In this document: in pieces, positions 14,768 through 23,519 of the stretch | Layout of the letters: each line of letters starts with the position of its first letter | Position numbering within the stretch: position 1 is the first letter of the stretch | Assembly: GCA_024681775.1 (NCBI GenBank) | Contig: JAILAF010000117.1 | Location: 1 to 40,750 of the forward strand | Reading direction: 5' to 3' | Origin: Lachnospiraceae bacterium | GTDB taxonomy: Bacteria; Bacillota; Clostridia; Lachnospirales; Lachnospiraceae | Length of the DNA stretch: 40,750 bases | Made by a program: the position numbers and the translations under genes | Notes under the pieces: generated by a model | Database searches by the model: none | Told to the model about the DNA's origin: nothing | The model's input: only the letters and a program-made list of their open reading frames with translations

Positions 14768-15722
14768 AAGTTATCTGGAAGCAATGTTTGCGGGATTACC
14801 CAACACTGCGGAAGTGCGCAAGGCCAAGGCTGAGCTGCTCCAGATGATGGAGGATAAGTACAACGAGCTGATCGCCGAGGGAGCAAGTGAAAACGCAGCG
14901 GTAGGTACCGTGATCTCCGAGTTCGGTAACCTGGACGAGCTGGCAGACGATCTGGGCCTGAGCACCGCTCTGGAGGTGGCACACGACATTTCGTCGGCTA
15001 CGCCCCGCAGGAACCTGACGCTGGACGAGGTGAAGGATTACATGTCCGCCCGGATGAAGAAAGCCTTCCTCATCGCGCTGGGTGTCATGCTCTTCGTCAT
15101 CTGTGTCGTCTTTCCCATCCTGATCACCGGTCACGGCGCAGCGGGCGCGGGAATGATGTTCGTGGATATCGCCATCGGCGTAGGACTGGTCATCTACGGA
15201 AGCTTCGTCGGATCTGAGTTCAAATACATCGAGCAGGAGCCCTGCAGCATCGATCTGAACACTGCCAACTACCTGAAGGGCGAGAGACGTCATTTTCTCC
15301 CCATCCGCTCCATCTGCGTCGCAGTGGCGGTCGTGCTCTTCATCATCTGCTGGGTACCGAATCTCTTCGTCTCTATGGGTCTGTCCACCCTGGGTCCTGC
15401 CCTCATGTTCCTGATGATCGGCATCGGCGTGTTCCTTCTGGTCTACTCCGGCATGATCAGCAGTGCCTTCGATAAGCTCCTGGGCGTCAACGATGCCAAG
15501 ACCGTCAGCGGCACCTACAGTGAGGGAGAAGGCGGCAAGCGCCCACTCCGGTATAAGAACAAGACCGCGGAGACCATCGTGACCTGCTACTGGCCCGCTG
15601 TCACCAGCCTGTACCTGATCGTAAGCTTTCTGACTTTCCAGTGGCATCTGACCTGGATCATCTGGCCCATCGCCGCAGTGGCACGCAGAGCAGTGGTTAT
15701 GAACTGTGAAGCGGAGGAGTAA
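14754..15722 (+). CDS. Membrane protein with N-terminal HAAS/DUF1700-like domain
   Basis: A 322-residue protein. Residues 1-80 form a soluble helical domain (METIKSYLEAMFAGLP...VISEFGNLDELADDLGL) of the type found in partners of PadR regulators. Then come about six hydrophobic helices, starting AFLIALGVMLFVICVVFPILI and ending WPIAAVARRAVV. I choose the ATG at 14754, with AAGGAG 7 nt upstream, over the ATG at 14748, which would lie 1 nt from it. The gene overlaps padR by 14 nt, so translation is coupled. It may be a membrane sensor or anchor acting with PadR; the sequence gives no enzymatic motif. Confidence 0.85.
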   Translation: METIKSYLEAMFAGLPNTAEVRKAKAELLQMMEDKYNELIAEGASENAAVGTVISEFGNLDELADDLGLSTALEVAHDISSATPRRNLTLDEVKDYMSARMKKAFLIALGVMLFVICVVFPILITGHGAAGAGMMFVDIAIGVGLVIYGSFVGSEFKYIEQEPCSIDLNTANYLKGERRHFLPIRSICVAVAVVLFIICWVPNLFVSMGLSTLGPALMFLMIGIGVFLLVYSGMISSAFDKLLGVNDAKTVSGTYSEGEGGKRPLRYKNKTAETIVTCYWPAVTSLYLIVSFLTFQWHLTWIIWPIAAVARRAVVMNCEAEE

Positions 15723-15723
15723 T

Positions 15724-15838
15724 GTTTGAAAGAAAACGCTGATGCGCTTTTCTTTCAAACAGAAATTGGTGCGAATAAAATACGCTTCGCGTACGCACCA
15801 ATTTCCCAACTCAGAGAAATCGCATACGCGATTTCTCT
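15724..15838. repeat. Array of three perfect hairpins between operon genes
   Basis: The 135-nt gap between the HAAS-type gene and the DUF4097 gene is almost wholly palindromic. Hairpin 1 (15724-15760) has 16-bp arms GTTTGAAAGAAAACGC and complement around TGAT, with one extra C. Hairpin 2 (15762-15805) has 12-bp arms GAAATTGGTGCG/CGCACCAATTTC holding an inner TACGC-TTC-GCGTA. Hairpin 3 (15813-15838) has 11-bp arms AGAGAAATCGC/GCGATTTCTCT around ATAC. None is followed by a T-run on the plus strand, so they are not ordinary terminators. Confidence 0.85.
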
Positions 15839-15857
15839 TCTTGGAGGAATAACCATT

Positions 15858-16679
15858 ATGAAAAACAACACGAGCAAACTGATCATTACCATCCTTACCA
15901 TCACCACCATCATCGCCATCATCCTGGGCATGTACATCCATGTGTACCGTGGCTTTGGCGGGTTTTTCTTTGGCGGCAGCAAAGAATCCGTTTCCGATAC
16001 CCTGACCTTTGAAGGCAGTGTCAGCGCACTGGATCTAAATGCGGACTTTGCCAATGTCACCATCCTGCCGGGAGACGGTCCCCTCACCGTCAGCTACACC
16101 ATGCCAAAGGAAATGATCCCGGACATCACCTTCGGCAACGGAAAGCTGATCATCACCCCCAAAAAGGGTGTCTTCATCACCCATTTCAACTGGAATACCG
16201 AGTACAGCATCACCGTTACGGTGCCGGCAGGCACGGACCTGACCTCCCTGAAGTTGGATTCGGATGCGGGCAATATCTCCGTCAGGGATGTGAACGCTGC
16301 AACTGTTTCCATCGAAGTGGATGCGGGAAATGTGAATATCTCCAATCTGACTGCAGATGCCTTCCTGATCAATTCCGATGCCGGCAATCTGCTCCTGGAC
16401 AAGGTGGCCGCGACAGAGATGACTCTGGAGACCGATGCCGGGAATATCGACCTGAACGCCTCCAATGTGCAGACCTTCAACGTGGATCTGGACGCAGGCA
16501 ACCTGGAGATCATAAGCTCCGTCATCGATACCATCAACGCCGACACGGACATGGGCAACATCGAATCCAGAGATGCCGAGATCCATTCCGGCACCTGCAC
16601 CACCGACATGGGCGACATCGATCTGCAGGGAAATATCGGCGACGTGAAGGTAAAAACCAGCCTCGGCAAGGTTCGTTAA
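15858..16679 (+). CDS. DUF4097-family membrane-anchored beta-repeat protein
   Basis: A 273-residue protein with one N-terminal membrane anchor (KLIITILTITTIIAIILGMY) and an outside domain made of a beta-strand ladder. Seven repeats of about 20 residues share the core DAGN(I/V/L) or DMGN/DMGD (for example LDSDAGNISV, ETDAGNIDL, DTDMGNIES) between about 135 and 265, typical of DUF4097 beta-helix proteins. The frame is open further upstream, but I start at MKNNTSKLI (ATG at 15858), with GGAGG 11 nt upstream, because the earlier part is the hairpin array. Last gene of the padR operon, closed by the terminator at 16709. Probably exposed on the cell surface; no catalytic motif seen. Confidence 0.9.
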   Translation: MKNNTSKLIITILTITTIIAIILGMYIHVYRGFGGFFFGGSKESVSDTLTFEGSVSALDLNADFANVTILPGDGPLTVSYTMPKEMIPDITFGNGKLIITPKKGVFITHFNWNTEYSITVTVPAGTDLTSLKLDSDAGNISVRDVNAATVSIEVDAGNVNISNLTADAFLINSDAGNLLLDKVAATEMTLETDAGNIDLNASNVQTFNVDLDAGNLEIISSVIDTINADTDMGNIESRDAEIHSGTCTTDMGDIDLQGNIGDVKVKTSLGKVR

Positions 16680-16708
16680 CTGAACCTTACTGATATACAT
16701 TCTCCAAG

Positions 16709-16737
16709 AAAGCGGGATACCTCAGGTATCCCGCTTT
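16709..16737. terminator. Terminator between the padR operon and the converging MATE gene
   Basis: A 13-bp perfect stem (AAAGCGGGATACC and complement) with loop TCA, followed on the plus strand by CGCATTTT. It lies between two converging units and could serve both; the flanking A and T bases give only short U-tracts in either direction. Confidence 0.8.
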
Positions 16738-16795
16738 CGCATTTTCACTCTTTTGCCGCCGGAAGCGCTCTCCCGCGCTGCTCAGGCAATCTTCC

Positions 16796-18196
16796 TTACG
16801 CCTGCTCCGGCACCGTTTTTGACGATCCTGTCAGATCCTGGATCCAGTTCCCCTTCCGCACCAGGTAGAGGCCGTATCCCGCCTTGATGAAGTCCAGGCA
16901 CTGCACCAGCAGGTAGATGGTGAGGATGGGCATGGCAGTGTAATGCACCATCAGATAGGAAAAGGGCACCGGGATCAGCCACAGGTAACCTGCGTCAAAA
17001 ACAAAGGTGATCCAGGTCTTGCCTCCGGAACGGATGGTAAAATAGGCCACATTCTCATAGGCAAACAAGGGAGAAAAGCAGGCCGAGATCCGGATCAGTC
17101 CCGTTGCCAGCTCCCGCACCCCGGGCTCCGTATTATAGATCTCGGGGAAGAATCCCGCACAGAGGAACATGAGCGAACCGGTGACCACACAGGCCCCCAC
17201 GGAGGTGATGGCCAGTCTGCCCGCATCTGTCTTCACCTCAGGATTCCCGGCCCCCAGCTCCTGACCGAGGATGATGGCCGTGGCACTTCCCATAGAGAAA
17301 AAGATGACATTGAACAGGTTGGACAGGGTATTGCTGATGTTGTTGGCAGCGATGACCTCCAGTCCCCGCACCGCATAATTCACTCCCAGTGCGGCGATGC
17401 CCATGGACCAGAGGGTCTCGTTCAGCAGAAGCGGAAATCCTTTCCGCATCATGTCCAGCGCCAGAGCTCTGGGGATATGCATACTGCGATAAGCGCTCCG
17501 GATAAAGGCGTGCCGTTCGCTGTGCCTGTGTGTATAGATCAGCACGATCCCCGCCTCAAAGAGTCTGGCAATGGCAGTGGCCAGAGCCGCGCCCACGACT
17601 CCCAGGGCCGGAAGCCCCAGCTTCCCGTAGATCAGGAGATAGTTCAGGATCAGGTTCATGACGATGGCCACGATCCCCGCTTTCATGGGCAGCATGGTGT
17701 CATCGCACTCACGTAAGGTGGAGGCATAGGCCTGGGTCAGGGAGAAGGGGATCATCTCTAAGAACATCACGCTTAAGTACTGCTTCCCGTAATACAGCAC
17801 CTGGGCCGCATCTCCCGCCTCCCCGTTCTGGTGCATGTAGAAGGTGATCAGGTCCTCTCCGAAGAAGAACAGGATCCCGATGGCCAGCAGGTCGATGACC
17901 GCCACAATCAGGATCTTGAACCGGAAGGTGTGACGGATGCCTTCCACATCCTGCTTTCCGAAGAACTGTGCCGTAAAGATCCCGGCCCCCGCCAGTCCGC
18001 CGAAGAGACATAAGTTAAAGATAAAGATCAGCTGGTTTACGATGGAGACACCGGACATGGGGTTGGTCCCCACCTGTCCCACCATGATATTGTCCAGGAG
18101 GTTTACGAAATTCGTGATGGCATTCTGGATCAGGATCGGCACCACGATCACCAGCAGGTGCCTGTAAAACGCTTTGTCGCCAAAATACTTTTTCAT
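16796..18196 (-). CDS. MATE-family multidrug/metabolite exporter
   Basis: A 466-residue protein with twelve hydrophobic helices and the MatE pattern in both halves (VVPILIQNAITNFVNLLDNIMVGQVG at the start, SNLFNVIFFSMGSATAIILGQELGAGNP in the second half). Such proteins export cationic compounds using sodium or proton gradients. I start at MKKYFGDKAF (ATG at 18196); the frame extends to a GTG at 18229 that is only 2 nt from an AGGAG, and no good ribosome site lies at either position, so the start is uncertain. It follows the GH3 gene by 38 nt and may be translated from the same message. Confidence 0.92.
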   Translation of the reverse strand: MKKYFGDKAFYRHLLVIVVPILIQNAITNFVNLLDNIMVGQVGTNPMSGVSIVNQLIFIFNLCLFGGLAGAGIFTAQFFGKQDVEGIRHTFRFKILIVAVIDLLAIGILFFFGEDLITFYMHQNGEAGDAAQVLYYGKQYLSVMFLEMIPFSLTQAYASTLRECDDTMLPMKAGIVAIVMNLILNYLLIYGKLGLPALGVVGAALATAIARLFEAGIVLIYTHRHSERHAFIRSAYRSMHIPRALALDMMRKGFPLLLNETLWSMGIAALGVNYAVRGLEVIAANNISNTLSNLFNVIFFSMGSATAIILGQELGAGNPEVKTDAGRLAITSVGACVVTGSLMFLCAGFFPEIYNTEPGVRELATGLIRISACFSPLFAYENVAYFTIRSGGKTWITFVFDAGYLWLIPVPFSYLMVHYTAMPILTIYLLVQCLDFIKAGYGLYLVRKGNWIQDLTGSSKTVPEQA

Positions 18197-18234
18197 TGCA
18201 CTACATCGTTCCGGTTTTCCCGGATACACATCTC

Positions 18235-20616
18235 CTATTTCTTCCGAAGGAGCTTTCCGATCCCTTTGCAGGGATGACCGTTCAGAAGGTCGATGAGGCC
18301 CTCCAACTGCCCGCGGCTGATGGCACCGCCGGAAGAAGTCTGCAGCGCATAAAACGGCATCTCCATCAGAGTGGCATCGATCATATCGGATTGTCCTTCT
18401 TCTTTTCCTTCCACGTCTCCAGCCATCCTGCGGATCACGGAAGCCAGGATCCTGCCCGTCAGAACGCCCTGCACATCGCTCAGGCAGTTTCCCGCCGTGA
18501 AGGGACGCTTTGCGGGACCTGCGGGTAAGGGAACGGGCCTTCCCAGGAGCGAAGCAAAATCCTCCACAGGGACGTCAGGCTGCGGGATCTCTCTCGAGGT
18601 CAGCTCCACCGTCATCAGCGGGACTAGTTCCTCCATGGATCCGCCCACCAGAAGGGCATACGCTCCGGGCTCCGCGTAAAAAGCGCCGATTCTCGTATGA
18701 TAATACCCCAGGTCCCGGGTGTCAACGGAAATTTCCACCGTTTTTGTCTCCCCGGGATCCAGGCGGGTTTTGGCAAAGCCCACCAGGGTCAGCTCCGGTC
18801 CGAAGACCGTTTCGTTCCGGTGCTTTGCAAACACAAAAGAGATCTCACTGCCGGAGACGGTGCCGGTATTTTGCAGGGTAAAGCGGGCCGCGATCCAGTC
18901 ACCGAAGGCAGCCTCTTTCGTAAGGTTTTCCGCACCGTAGGAAAACCCGGTATAGGACAGTCCGTGACCGAAGGGAAAACGGACCTTCTCCGGATGGCTC
19001 TGATAGTACCGGTAGCCCACATAGACAGACTCCCGGTACAGAACATGGCATCTGTCCCCGGGGAAATCTCCCGCGCAGGGCGCATCCTCCGCGGTGCGGG
19101 GCCAGGTCTCCGCCAGCTTGCCGGAGGGATTGCATGCTCCCGTAAGGAGAGAGGCCACCGCCGTTCCCACACCTTCTCCGCCGAGGTATGCCAGCAGGAT
19201 CCCCTGCACATACTCTGCCCAGGGAATCTCTATGGGAGCGCCCCCCATGAGGACCACGGCAACCTGCTTTGAAACCTTACAGATCTCCCGGATGAGCCTG
19301 TTTTGCTCCTCCGGCATCTTCATATTGCGGCGGTCGATGCCTTCGGATTCGCAGCGTTCCGGAAGCCCCGCAAAAATGACGACCTTGTCACATGTGGAGG
19401 CGACGCGGATTGCCTTCTGCAAAAGGGCTTCCTGCGCCCCTTCCGATGCACCTGTCCCAAGAGGATAGCCTTCCGCATAGGTGACCGAAAGGCCTGCTTT
19501 CTGCATGGCATCCAGCGGCGTATCCACCCGTAGGGCATGCACCTTGGAGCTGCCTGCTCCCTGGTATCTGGGGGTCTTCGCAAAGGCACCGATGACGGCG
19601 ATGCGCTCCTTCCCCAGAGGGAGGATTCCGCCCTCATTTTTCAAAAGCACCATGGACTGCTGCGCTGCCCGAACGGCAACCCCGTGGTTATCGGCAGGAT
19701 CGGGAAGATCCGTCTCAGACACTTCCTTTCGCGCCTCCGTCAGGGTCAGCACCAGCTCCGTGACTCTTTCCGCTGCCCGGTTCACGGATTCCTCCGGGAG
19801 ACTTCCGCTGCGCACCGCATCTATGACGCACCTGTCATTTTCCCCCAGACTGCCGGGCATCTCCAGATCCAGGCCTGCTGCCACCCCCAGGGCTCTGTCA
19901 TGAACAGCGCCCCAGTCGGAGATCACGGTCCCTTCGTACCCCCACTGCTCCCGGAGGATCTCCGTCAGGAGATGTCTGTTCTCGCTGGCGTATATACCGT
20001 TTACTTTGTTGTAAGAGCACATGACCGTGGCAGGTCTGCTTTCCTTTACGGCGATCTCGAAGCCCTTCAGATAGATCTCATGCAGAGTCCTCTCATCCAC
20101 CTCGGCGCTGATCATCATGCGCCGTTTCTCCTGGTTGTTCACCGCAAAATGCTTCAGGGAGGTCCCCACCCCCAGACTCTGCGCGCCGCGGATAAAGCCG
20201 GCGCCCATACGGCCGGCTACCATGGGATCCTCGCTGTAATATTCAAAGTTTCGCCCGCACAAAGGGCTGCGCTTGATGTTGATGCCGGGGCCCAGCAAGA
20301 TGGAAACCTCTTCCTTCCGGCATTCCGCACCGATGGCTCTCCCCACTTCTTCGGTTAACGAAGGGTCAAAGCTGCAGGCCAGCAGAGAGGCCGTGGGAAA
20401 GCAGGTGGCGGGAACGCTCTCGCCGATGCCCAGATTGTCCTGGGTATTGACCTGCTTGCGCAGACCGTGAGGGCCGTCACTCACCAGGATGGAGGGGAGC
20501 CCCAGGCGCTCCACCGGCTTGGTATGCCACACGTCCAGCCCGGAGAGGAGTCCTGCCTTTTCCTCCAGCGTCATTTTGGAAACCATGGCCAGGGCGGCCT
20601 CTGTATGCTTACCCAT
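18235..20616 (-). CDS. GH3 beta-glucosidase-like glycosidase, classical domain order
   Basis: A 793-residue cytoplasmic glycoside hydrolase (no signal peptide). The N-terminal barrel has SDGPHGLRKQ, the substrate loop GRNFEYYSEDP, LKHFAVNNQE and the nucleophile Asp234 in VISDWGAVHD. A second alpha/beta domain (about 320-560) and a C-terminal Fn3-like domain (about 640-720, RFTLQNTGTVSGSEISFVF) follow. The layout matches beta-glucosidases that cleave imported beta-gluco-oligosaccharides; xylosidase activity cannot be excluded. AGAGGA precedes the ATG at 20616. Its start overlaps the end of the symporter gene by 8 nt, so uptake and hydrolysis are coupled. Confidence 0.93.
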   Translation of the reverse strand: MGKHTEAALAMVSKMTLEEKAGLLSGLDVWHTKPVERLGLPSILVSDGPHGLRKQVNTQDNLGIGESVPATCFPTASLLACSFDPSLTEEVGRAIGAECRKEEVSILLGPGINIKRSPLCGRNFEYYSEDPMVAGRMGAGFIRGAQSLGVGTSLKHFAVNNQEKRRMMISAEVDERTLHEIYLKGFEIAVKESRPATVMCSYNKVNGIYASENRHLLTEILREQWGYEGTVISDWGAVHDRALGVAAGLDLEMPGSLGENDRCVIDAVRSGSLPEESVNRAAERVTELVLTLTEARKEVSETDLPDPADNHGVAVRAAQQSMVLLKNEGGILPLGKERIAVIGAFAKTPRYQGAGSSKVHALRVDTPLDAMQKAGLSVTYAEGYPLGTGASEGAQEALLQKAIRVASTCDKVVIFAGLPERCESEGIDRRNMKMPEEQNRLIREICKVSKQVAVVLMGGAPIEIPWAEYVQGILLAYLGGEGVGTAVASLLTGACNPSGKLAETWPRTAEDAPCAGDFPGDRCHVLYRESVYVGYRYYQSHPEKVRFPFGHGLSYTGFSYGAENLTKEAAFGDWIAARFTLQNTGTVSGSEISFVFAKHRNETVFGPELTLVGFAKTRLDPGETKTVEISVDTRDLGYYHTRIGAFYAEPGAYALLVGGSMEELVPLMTVELTSREIPQPDVPVEDFASLLGRPVPLPAGPAKRPFTAGNCLSDVQGVLTGRILASVIRRMAGDVEGKEEGQSDMIDATLMEMPFYALQTSSGGAISRGQLEGLIDLLNGHPCKGIGKLLRKK

Positions 20617-22063
20617 GCTTTTTCCTCTCCGCGATCTCCCGCACCAGCCGCTCATACTCCTGCTCATCGATCCGGTACTTTGCCTTCAGGATAAGCCATG
20701 CGGCGATCATGACCACCAGGGGGACGAATACCATCCCCGCCCGGAGCATCAGGGTCTGGGAAGGCTGCACCGCTGCGATAAAGGCATCCGCCTGCAGAAG
20801 GGCCGTCTCCCGATCCAGGGTACCGCTGCCGATCTCCACCTCCAGGGCGCTGATGCTCTGGCTCACGGCATAGATCCCGCTGATGATGAGGATGAGAGAT
20901 GCCGCTCCCTGGTTCAGAGCGCCGGAAAGCTTGGATGCAAAGGACCGGATGGCGGAGATAATGCTGTCATGCCGCTCTCCGAACCGGTACTCGTCGTATT
21001 CGATGGTGTTGTTGACCATCACGATGACCGCCAGGTTGAAGAGCCCCTGGCAGAAAAAGATCACAAAACCGACCACGTTCAGAAGCACCACGTTCATGGG
21101 GATCACGTAGCCGAAGGATAAAAAGAGCAGATAGCAGACCACCAGACAGATAAGGCACGCCGTGATGATCCGCATCCTGGAGATCCGGGCCGACAGTACG
21201 GGATAGACAAACTGTGCCGCCAGGGTTCCCAGACCGTACATCACGGTAAACAGTGTGATCAGGTCTCCCGCCGTGGAATAACCGAAGGCAAAATAGAAAA
21301 AATTCACCGCCAGAAGGAGCAAAAGCTGCTGCCCCACGCAGAACAGGATGTAGGCGATGCCCACGCTGATGAGCTGGTCGTTTCTGGCCAGGATCGAAGC
21401 CATCCCCCGCAGGGTCACCTTCGTCTCACTGTCCGTCCGCTCCTGCTCCGTCACGCCCCAGAAGGTCAGGGTCTGAAAAGCGATGAAGGCACAGGCCACG
21501 ATCAGCGCCGTCACCCGGAAAGCCATCACCGCATTCCCAGCGATGACCACGGGGACGATGCCGGCCACGGAAAACTGCCCGATGCAGACAAAGATCCCCA
21601 TGAGGGTCACCAGGGTATCCCGCTCCCCGGGATCACTGGACAGGCTGGGCAGCATTCCCCAGTAGGCGATGTCATTGACGGTGTAGGTCATCCCCCACAG
21701 GAGATAGGTGATACAGAAAAACAGGACAAACCCCCAGCCGGAAGGCCGGATGGTGAACATGGCGATGATGACGCCGGCATTTAACAGCGCCCCCGCCAGG
21801 ATAAAGGGACGGAACTTCCCACCCTTCAGATGGGCATTCTCGATGATCGTACTCATCATCAGGTCATTCACCGCATCCCAGATCATACACACCACCATCG
21901 CAGCGGAGATCACGGAAAACTGTGCCACCGTCAGCTTGCAGGTGTACTGGATGTAGGTCAGGACGAACATGCTGACCAGCACGTAGGCTGCGTCTCTGCC
22001 TGTAGCGCCCACACAATAGCTCCACTTGGTTCTTTTGCTGATGCTTTCTGCCTTACCGCTCAT
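20609..22063 (-). CDS. GPH-family (MelB-type) sugar:cation symporter
   Basis: A 484-residue permease with about twelve membrane helices. The stretches DAAYVLVSMFVLTYIQYTCKL, MIWDAVNDLMMSTIIENAHLKGGKFRPFIL and TYLLWGMTYTVNDIAYWGMLPSLSSDPGERDTL are hallmarks of the glycoside-pentoside-hexuronide family. There is no C-terminal IIA domain, so no PTS-type control is built in. I start at MSGKAESISKRTKW (ATG at 22063), with GGGGGGAAAG upstream. It overlaps the GH3 gene and is most likely a beta-glucoside importer serving that enzyme. The gap to larC is filled by tandem repeats, with no clear promoter. Confidence 0.92.
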   Translation of the reverse strand: MSGKAESISKRTKWSYCVGATGRDAAYVLVSMFVLTYIQYTCKLTVAQFSVISAAMVVCMIWDAVNDLMMSTIIENAHLKGGKFRPFILAGALLNAGVIIAMFTIRPSGWGFVLFFCITYLLWGMTYTVNDIAYWGMLPSLSSDPGERDTLVTLMGIFVCIGQFSVAGIVPVVIAGNAVMAFRVTALIVACAFIAFQTLTFWGVTEQERTDSETKVTLRGMASILARNDQLISVGIAYILFCVGQQLLLLLAVNFFYFAFGYSTAGDLITLFTVMYGLGTLAAQFVYPVLSARISRMRIITACLICLVVCYLLFLSFGYVIPMNVVLLNVVGFVIFFCQGLFNLAVIVMVNNTIEYDEYRFGERHDSIISAIRSFASKLSGALNQGAASLILIISGIYAVSQSISALEVEIGSGTLDRETALLQADAFIAAVQPSQTLMLRAGMVFVPLVVMIAAWLILKAKYRIDEQEYERLVREIAERKKHG

Positions 22064-22089
22064 GTCTTTCCCCCCATGATGAGAATTCG

Positions 22090-22164
22090 CGCAGACGAAT
22101 CTTTCCAATCCCCCTCAGATTTCCTTCCGCACGCGAATCTTTCAAGCGCCCTCAGATCTCATTC
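22090..22164. repeat. Imperfect tandem repeat at the larC 3' end
   Basis: Two diverged copies of a 37-38 nt unit (22090-22127 and 22128-22164) share CGC-A, CGAATCTTTC and CCCTCAGAT blocks; a third start (CGCATCCGGATC) lies at 22165. Copy 2 includes the larC stop codon. The segment also contains a small hairpin (TTCG/CGAA at 22086-22099). It fills the 95-nt gap to the symporter gene. Confidence 0.6.
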
Positions 22165-23493
22165 CGCATCCGGATCCTGGGCTCGCACGATCTCCCGGGC
22201 CTCCTCCAGAGAAATCCCCTGCTCTCTGGCGATGCGTGCCAGGTCCTCGTATTCATACTTTCTGCGCTTTACGCCGTAGCCCGTGGAGGTTTTGACACGA
22301 ACGTCACCGCAGGTCGTATGCACATGGTCCATCTCCCGCTCCAGGATGTAACGCTTCATCACCGTCTCCCGGACCCCGATGGTGGTGGTATAGCGGTAAA
22401 TGAGGCGTATCATCTTCTCCCGGTCCTCCATGCTGCAGATCACCCGGAGCAGCAGGCCGGGACGGCTCTTCTTCATCCCGACGGGAACGGTATAGACCTC
22501 TCTGGCCCCTCCCGCAAAGAGCTTCTCCATGGCAAATCCCACTTCTTCTCCGGTCATGTCATCCACATTGCAGGAAAGCTCCAGCACAGAGTCCGTATCG
22601 TCCTCCGTCTCTCCCAGCATGGCCCGGACGCAGTTGGCAACAGGGAAGTCCTTCTTCCCCATGCCATACCCCGTGGCACCTACCCGCATGACGGGCATGT
22701 CACCGAAACGGGTGGCGAAATGCCGGAGGAGTGCAGCACCTGTCGGAGTGCACAGCTCCCCCTCCACCCTGCCGCCGTAAATGGGGATCCCCCGCAGGAT
22801 ATGGGCGGTGGCGGGAGCCGGCACCGGCAGGATCCCATGGGCACAGCGCACCTTGCCGCATCCCACATGGACCGGGGACACCACCACCTGCTCCGGTGCG
22901 ATCTCCCGCATCAGAAGGCAGACGGCTGCGATATCCGCAATGGCGTCCATGGTCCCCACCTCATGGAAATGGATCTCCGTGACCGGAACGCCGTGAACGG
23001 TGCTCTCCGCATCGGCGATGAGGCCGTAGACATGCATCACATCCTCCACCACATTTCCCGGGAGATGTATATGCTCCTCCACAATATGCCGGATGTCCGC
23101 CATGCTGCTGTGATGGTGGTGATGCGCGTGGTCATGGTCGTGGTTATGTTCGTGGTCGTGATCGTGCCCGTGGTCATGGTCGTGATCATGGTCGTGCTCA
23201 TGGTCATGCTCGTGGTCATGCCCATGATCGTGGTCGTGATGATGTTCGTGATCATGCTCGTGATCATGATCGAACATCTCCTCGTCCTCTTCCACGCCGG
23301 CCACCGTAACTTTCATATGGGTTCCCATGATGCCGCACTTTACGGACTTTTCCGACGTAAATGTCACATCCGGGATCCCCAGATCATTCAGTTTCTTCAC
23401 ATAGCCTTCCGGATCCGGCAGCAGTTCCAGCAATGCCGCCGTCAGCATGTCTCCCGCGGCCCCCATGCCGCAGTCCAGATACAGTGTTTTCAT
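22159..23493 (-). CDS. larC: LarC, nickel insertion protein for the nickel-pincer cofactor, with long His tract
   Basis: A 444-residue protein of the LarC family, which inserts nickel into the pyridinium bisthiocarboxylate cofactor of lactate racemase-type enzymes. Signatures are MKTLYLDCGMGAAGDML at the start, VTEIHFHEVGTMDAIADI, HGILPVPAPATAHIL, CTPTGAALLRHFA and ELSCNVDDMTGEEVGFAMEKL. Residues 76-128 are a run of His-Asp and His-Glu dipeptides, probably a nickel-binding store; this stretch is variable in the family. Some species make LarC by ribosomal frameshifting between two frames; here it is one continuous frame. GGGGG lies 8 nt before the ATG at 23493. It follows larB in the same direction. 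Confidence 0.94.
   Translation of the reverse strand: MKTLYLDCGMGAAGDMLTAALLELLPDPEGYVKKLNDLGIPDVTFTSEKSVKCGIMGTHMKVTVAGVEEDEEMFDHDHEHDHEHHHDHDHGHDHEHDHEHDHDHDHDHGHDHDHEHNHDHDHAHHHHHSSMADIRHIVEEHIHLPGNVVEDVMHVYGLIADAESTVHGVPVTEIHFHEVGTMDAIADIAAVCLLMREIAPEQVVVSPVHVGCGKVRCAHGILPVPAPATAHILRGIPIYGGRVEGELCTPTGAALLRHFATRFGDMPVMRVGATGYGMGKKDFPVANCVRAMLGETEDDTDSVLELSCNVDDMTGEEVGFAMEKLFAGGAREVYTVPVGMKKSRPGLLLRVICSMEDREKMIRLIYRYTTTIGVRETVMKRYILEREMDHVHTTCGDVRVKTSTGYGVKRRKYEYEDLARIAREQGISLEEAREIVRAQDPDAE
23110..23268 (-). repeat. larC: His-Asp/Glu coding repeat inside larC
   Basis: About 53 codons alternate CAT/CAC with GAC/GAT/GAG, giving a low-complexity DNA track. It is in frame with conserved LarC sequence on both sides. 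Such tracts expand and contract by slippage, so length may vary between strains. Confidence 0.9.
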
Positions 23494-23519
23494 ATAAGTA
23501 CCCCCTTTGTTTAAAACAC

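Noticed and set aside
15726..15857. N-terminal extension of the DUF4097 protein
   Set aside because: The 44 additional codons coincide with the three hairpins; a good ribosome site and a membrane anchor start at 15858.
16709..16737. Hexaloop antiterminator element at other terminators in the window
   Set aside because: The terminators at 16709, 24478 and 34630 have no AAAGNC hexaloop hairpin at a transcript 5' end; the element is limited to the three nitrogen leaders.
18197..18229. GTG start for the MATE exporter at 18229
   Set aside because: The AGGAG upstream is only 2 nt away and the added residues are not family-like; the ATG at 18196 fits family N-termini, though its ribosome site is weak.
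23110..23268. Satellite-like GGTCGTGGTCATG repeats as a CRISPR or minisatellite
   Set aside because: The unit is two codons, in frame and coding in larC, with no spacers.
22159..23493. Programmed frameshift between larC1 and larC2
   Set aside because: Both halves of LarC are in one uninterrupted frame.
22318..23514. Plus-strand open frame with a Val/Met-rich repeat
   Set aside because: It is the reverse complement of the larC His-Asp/Glu tract; the minus frame carries all conserved LarC motifs.
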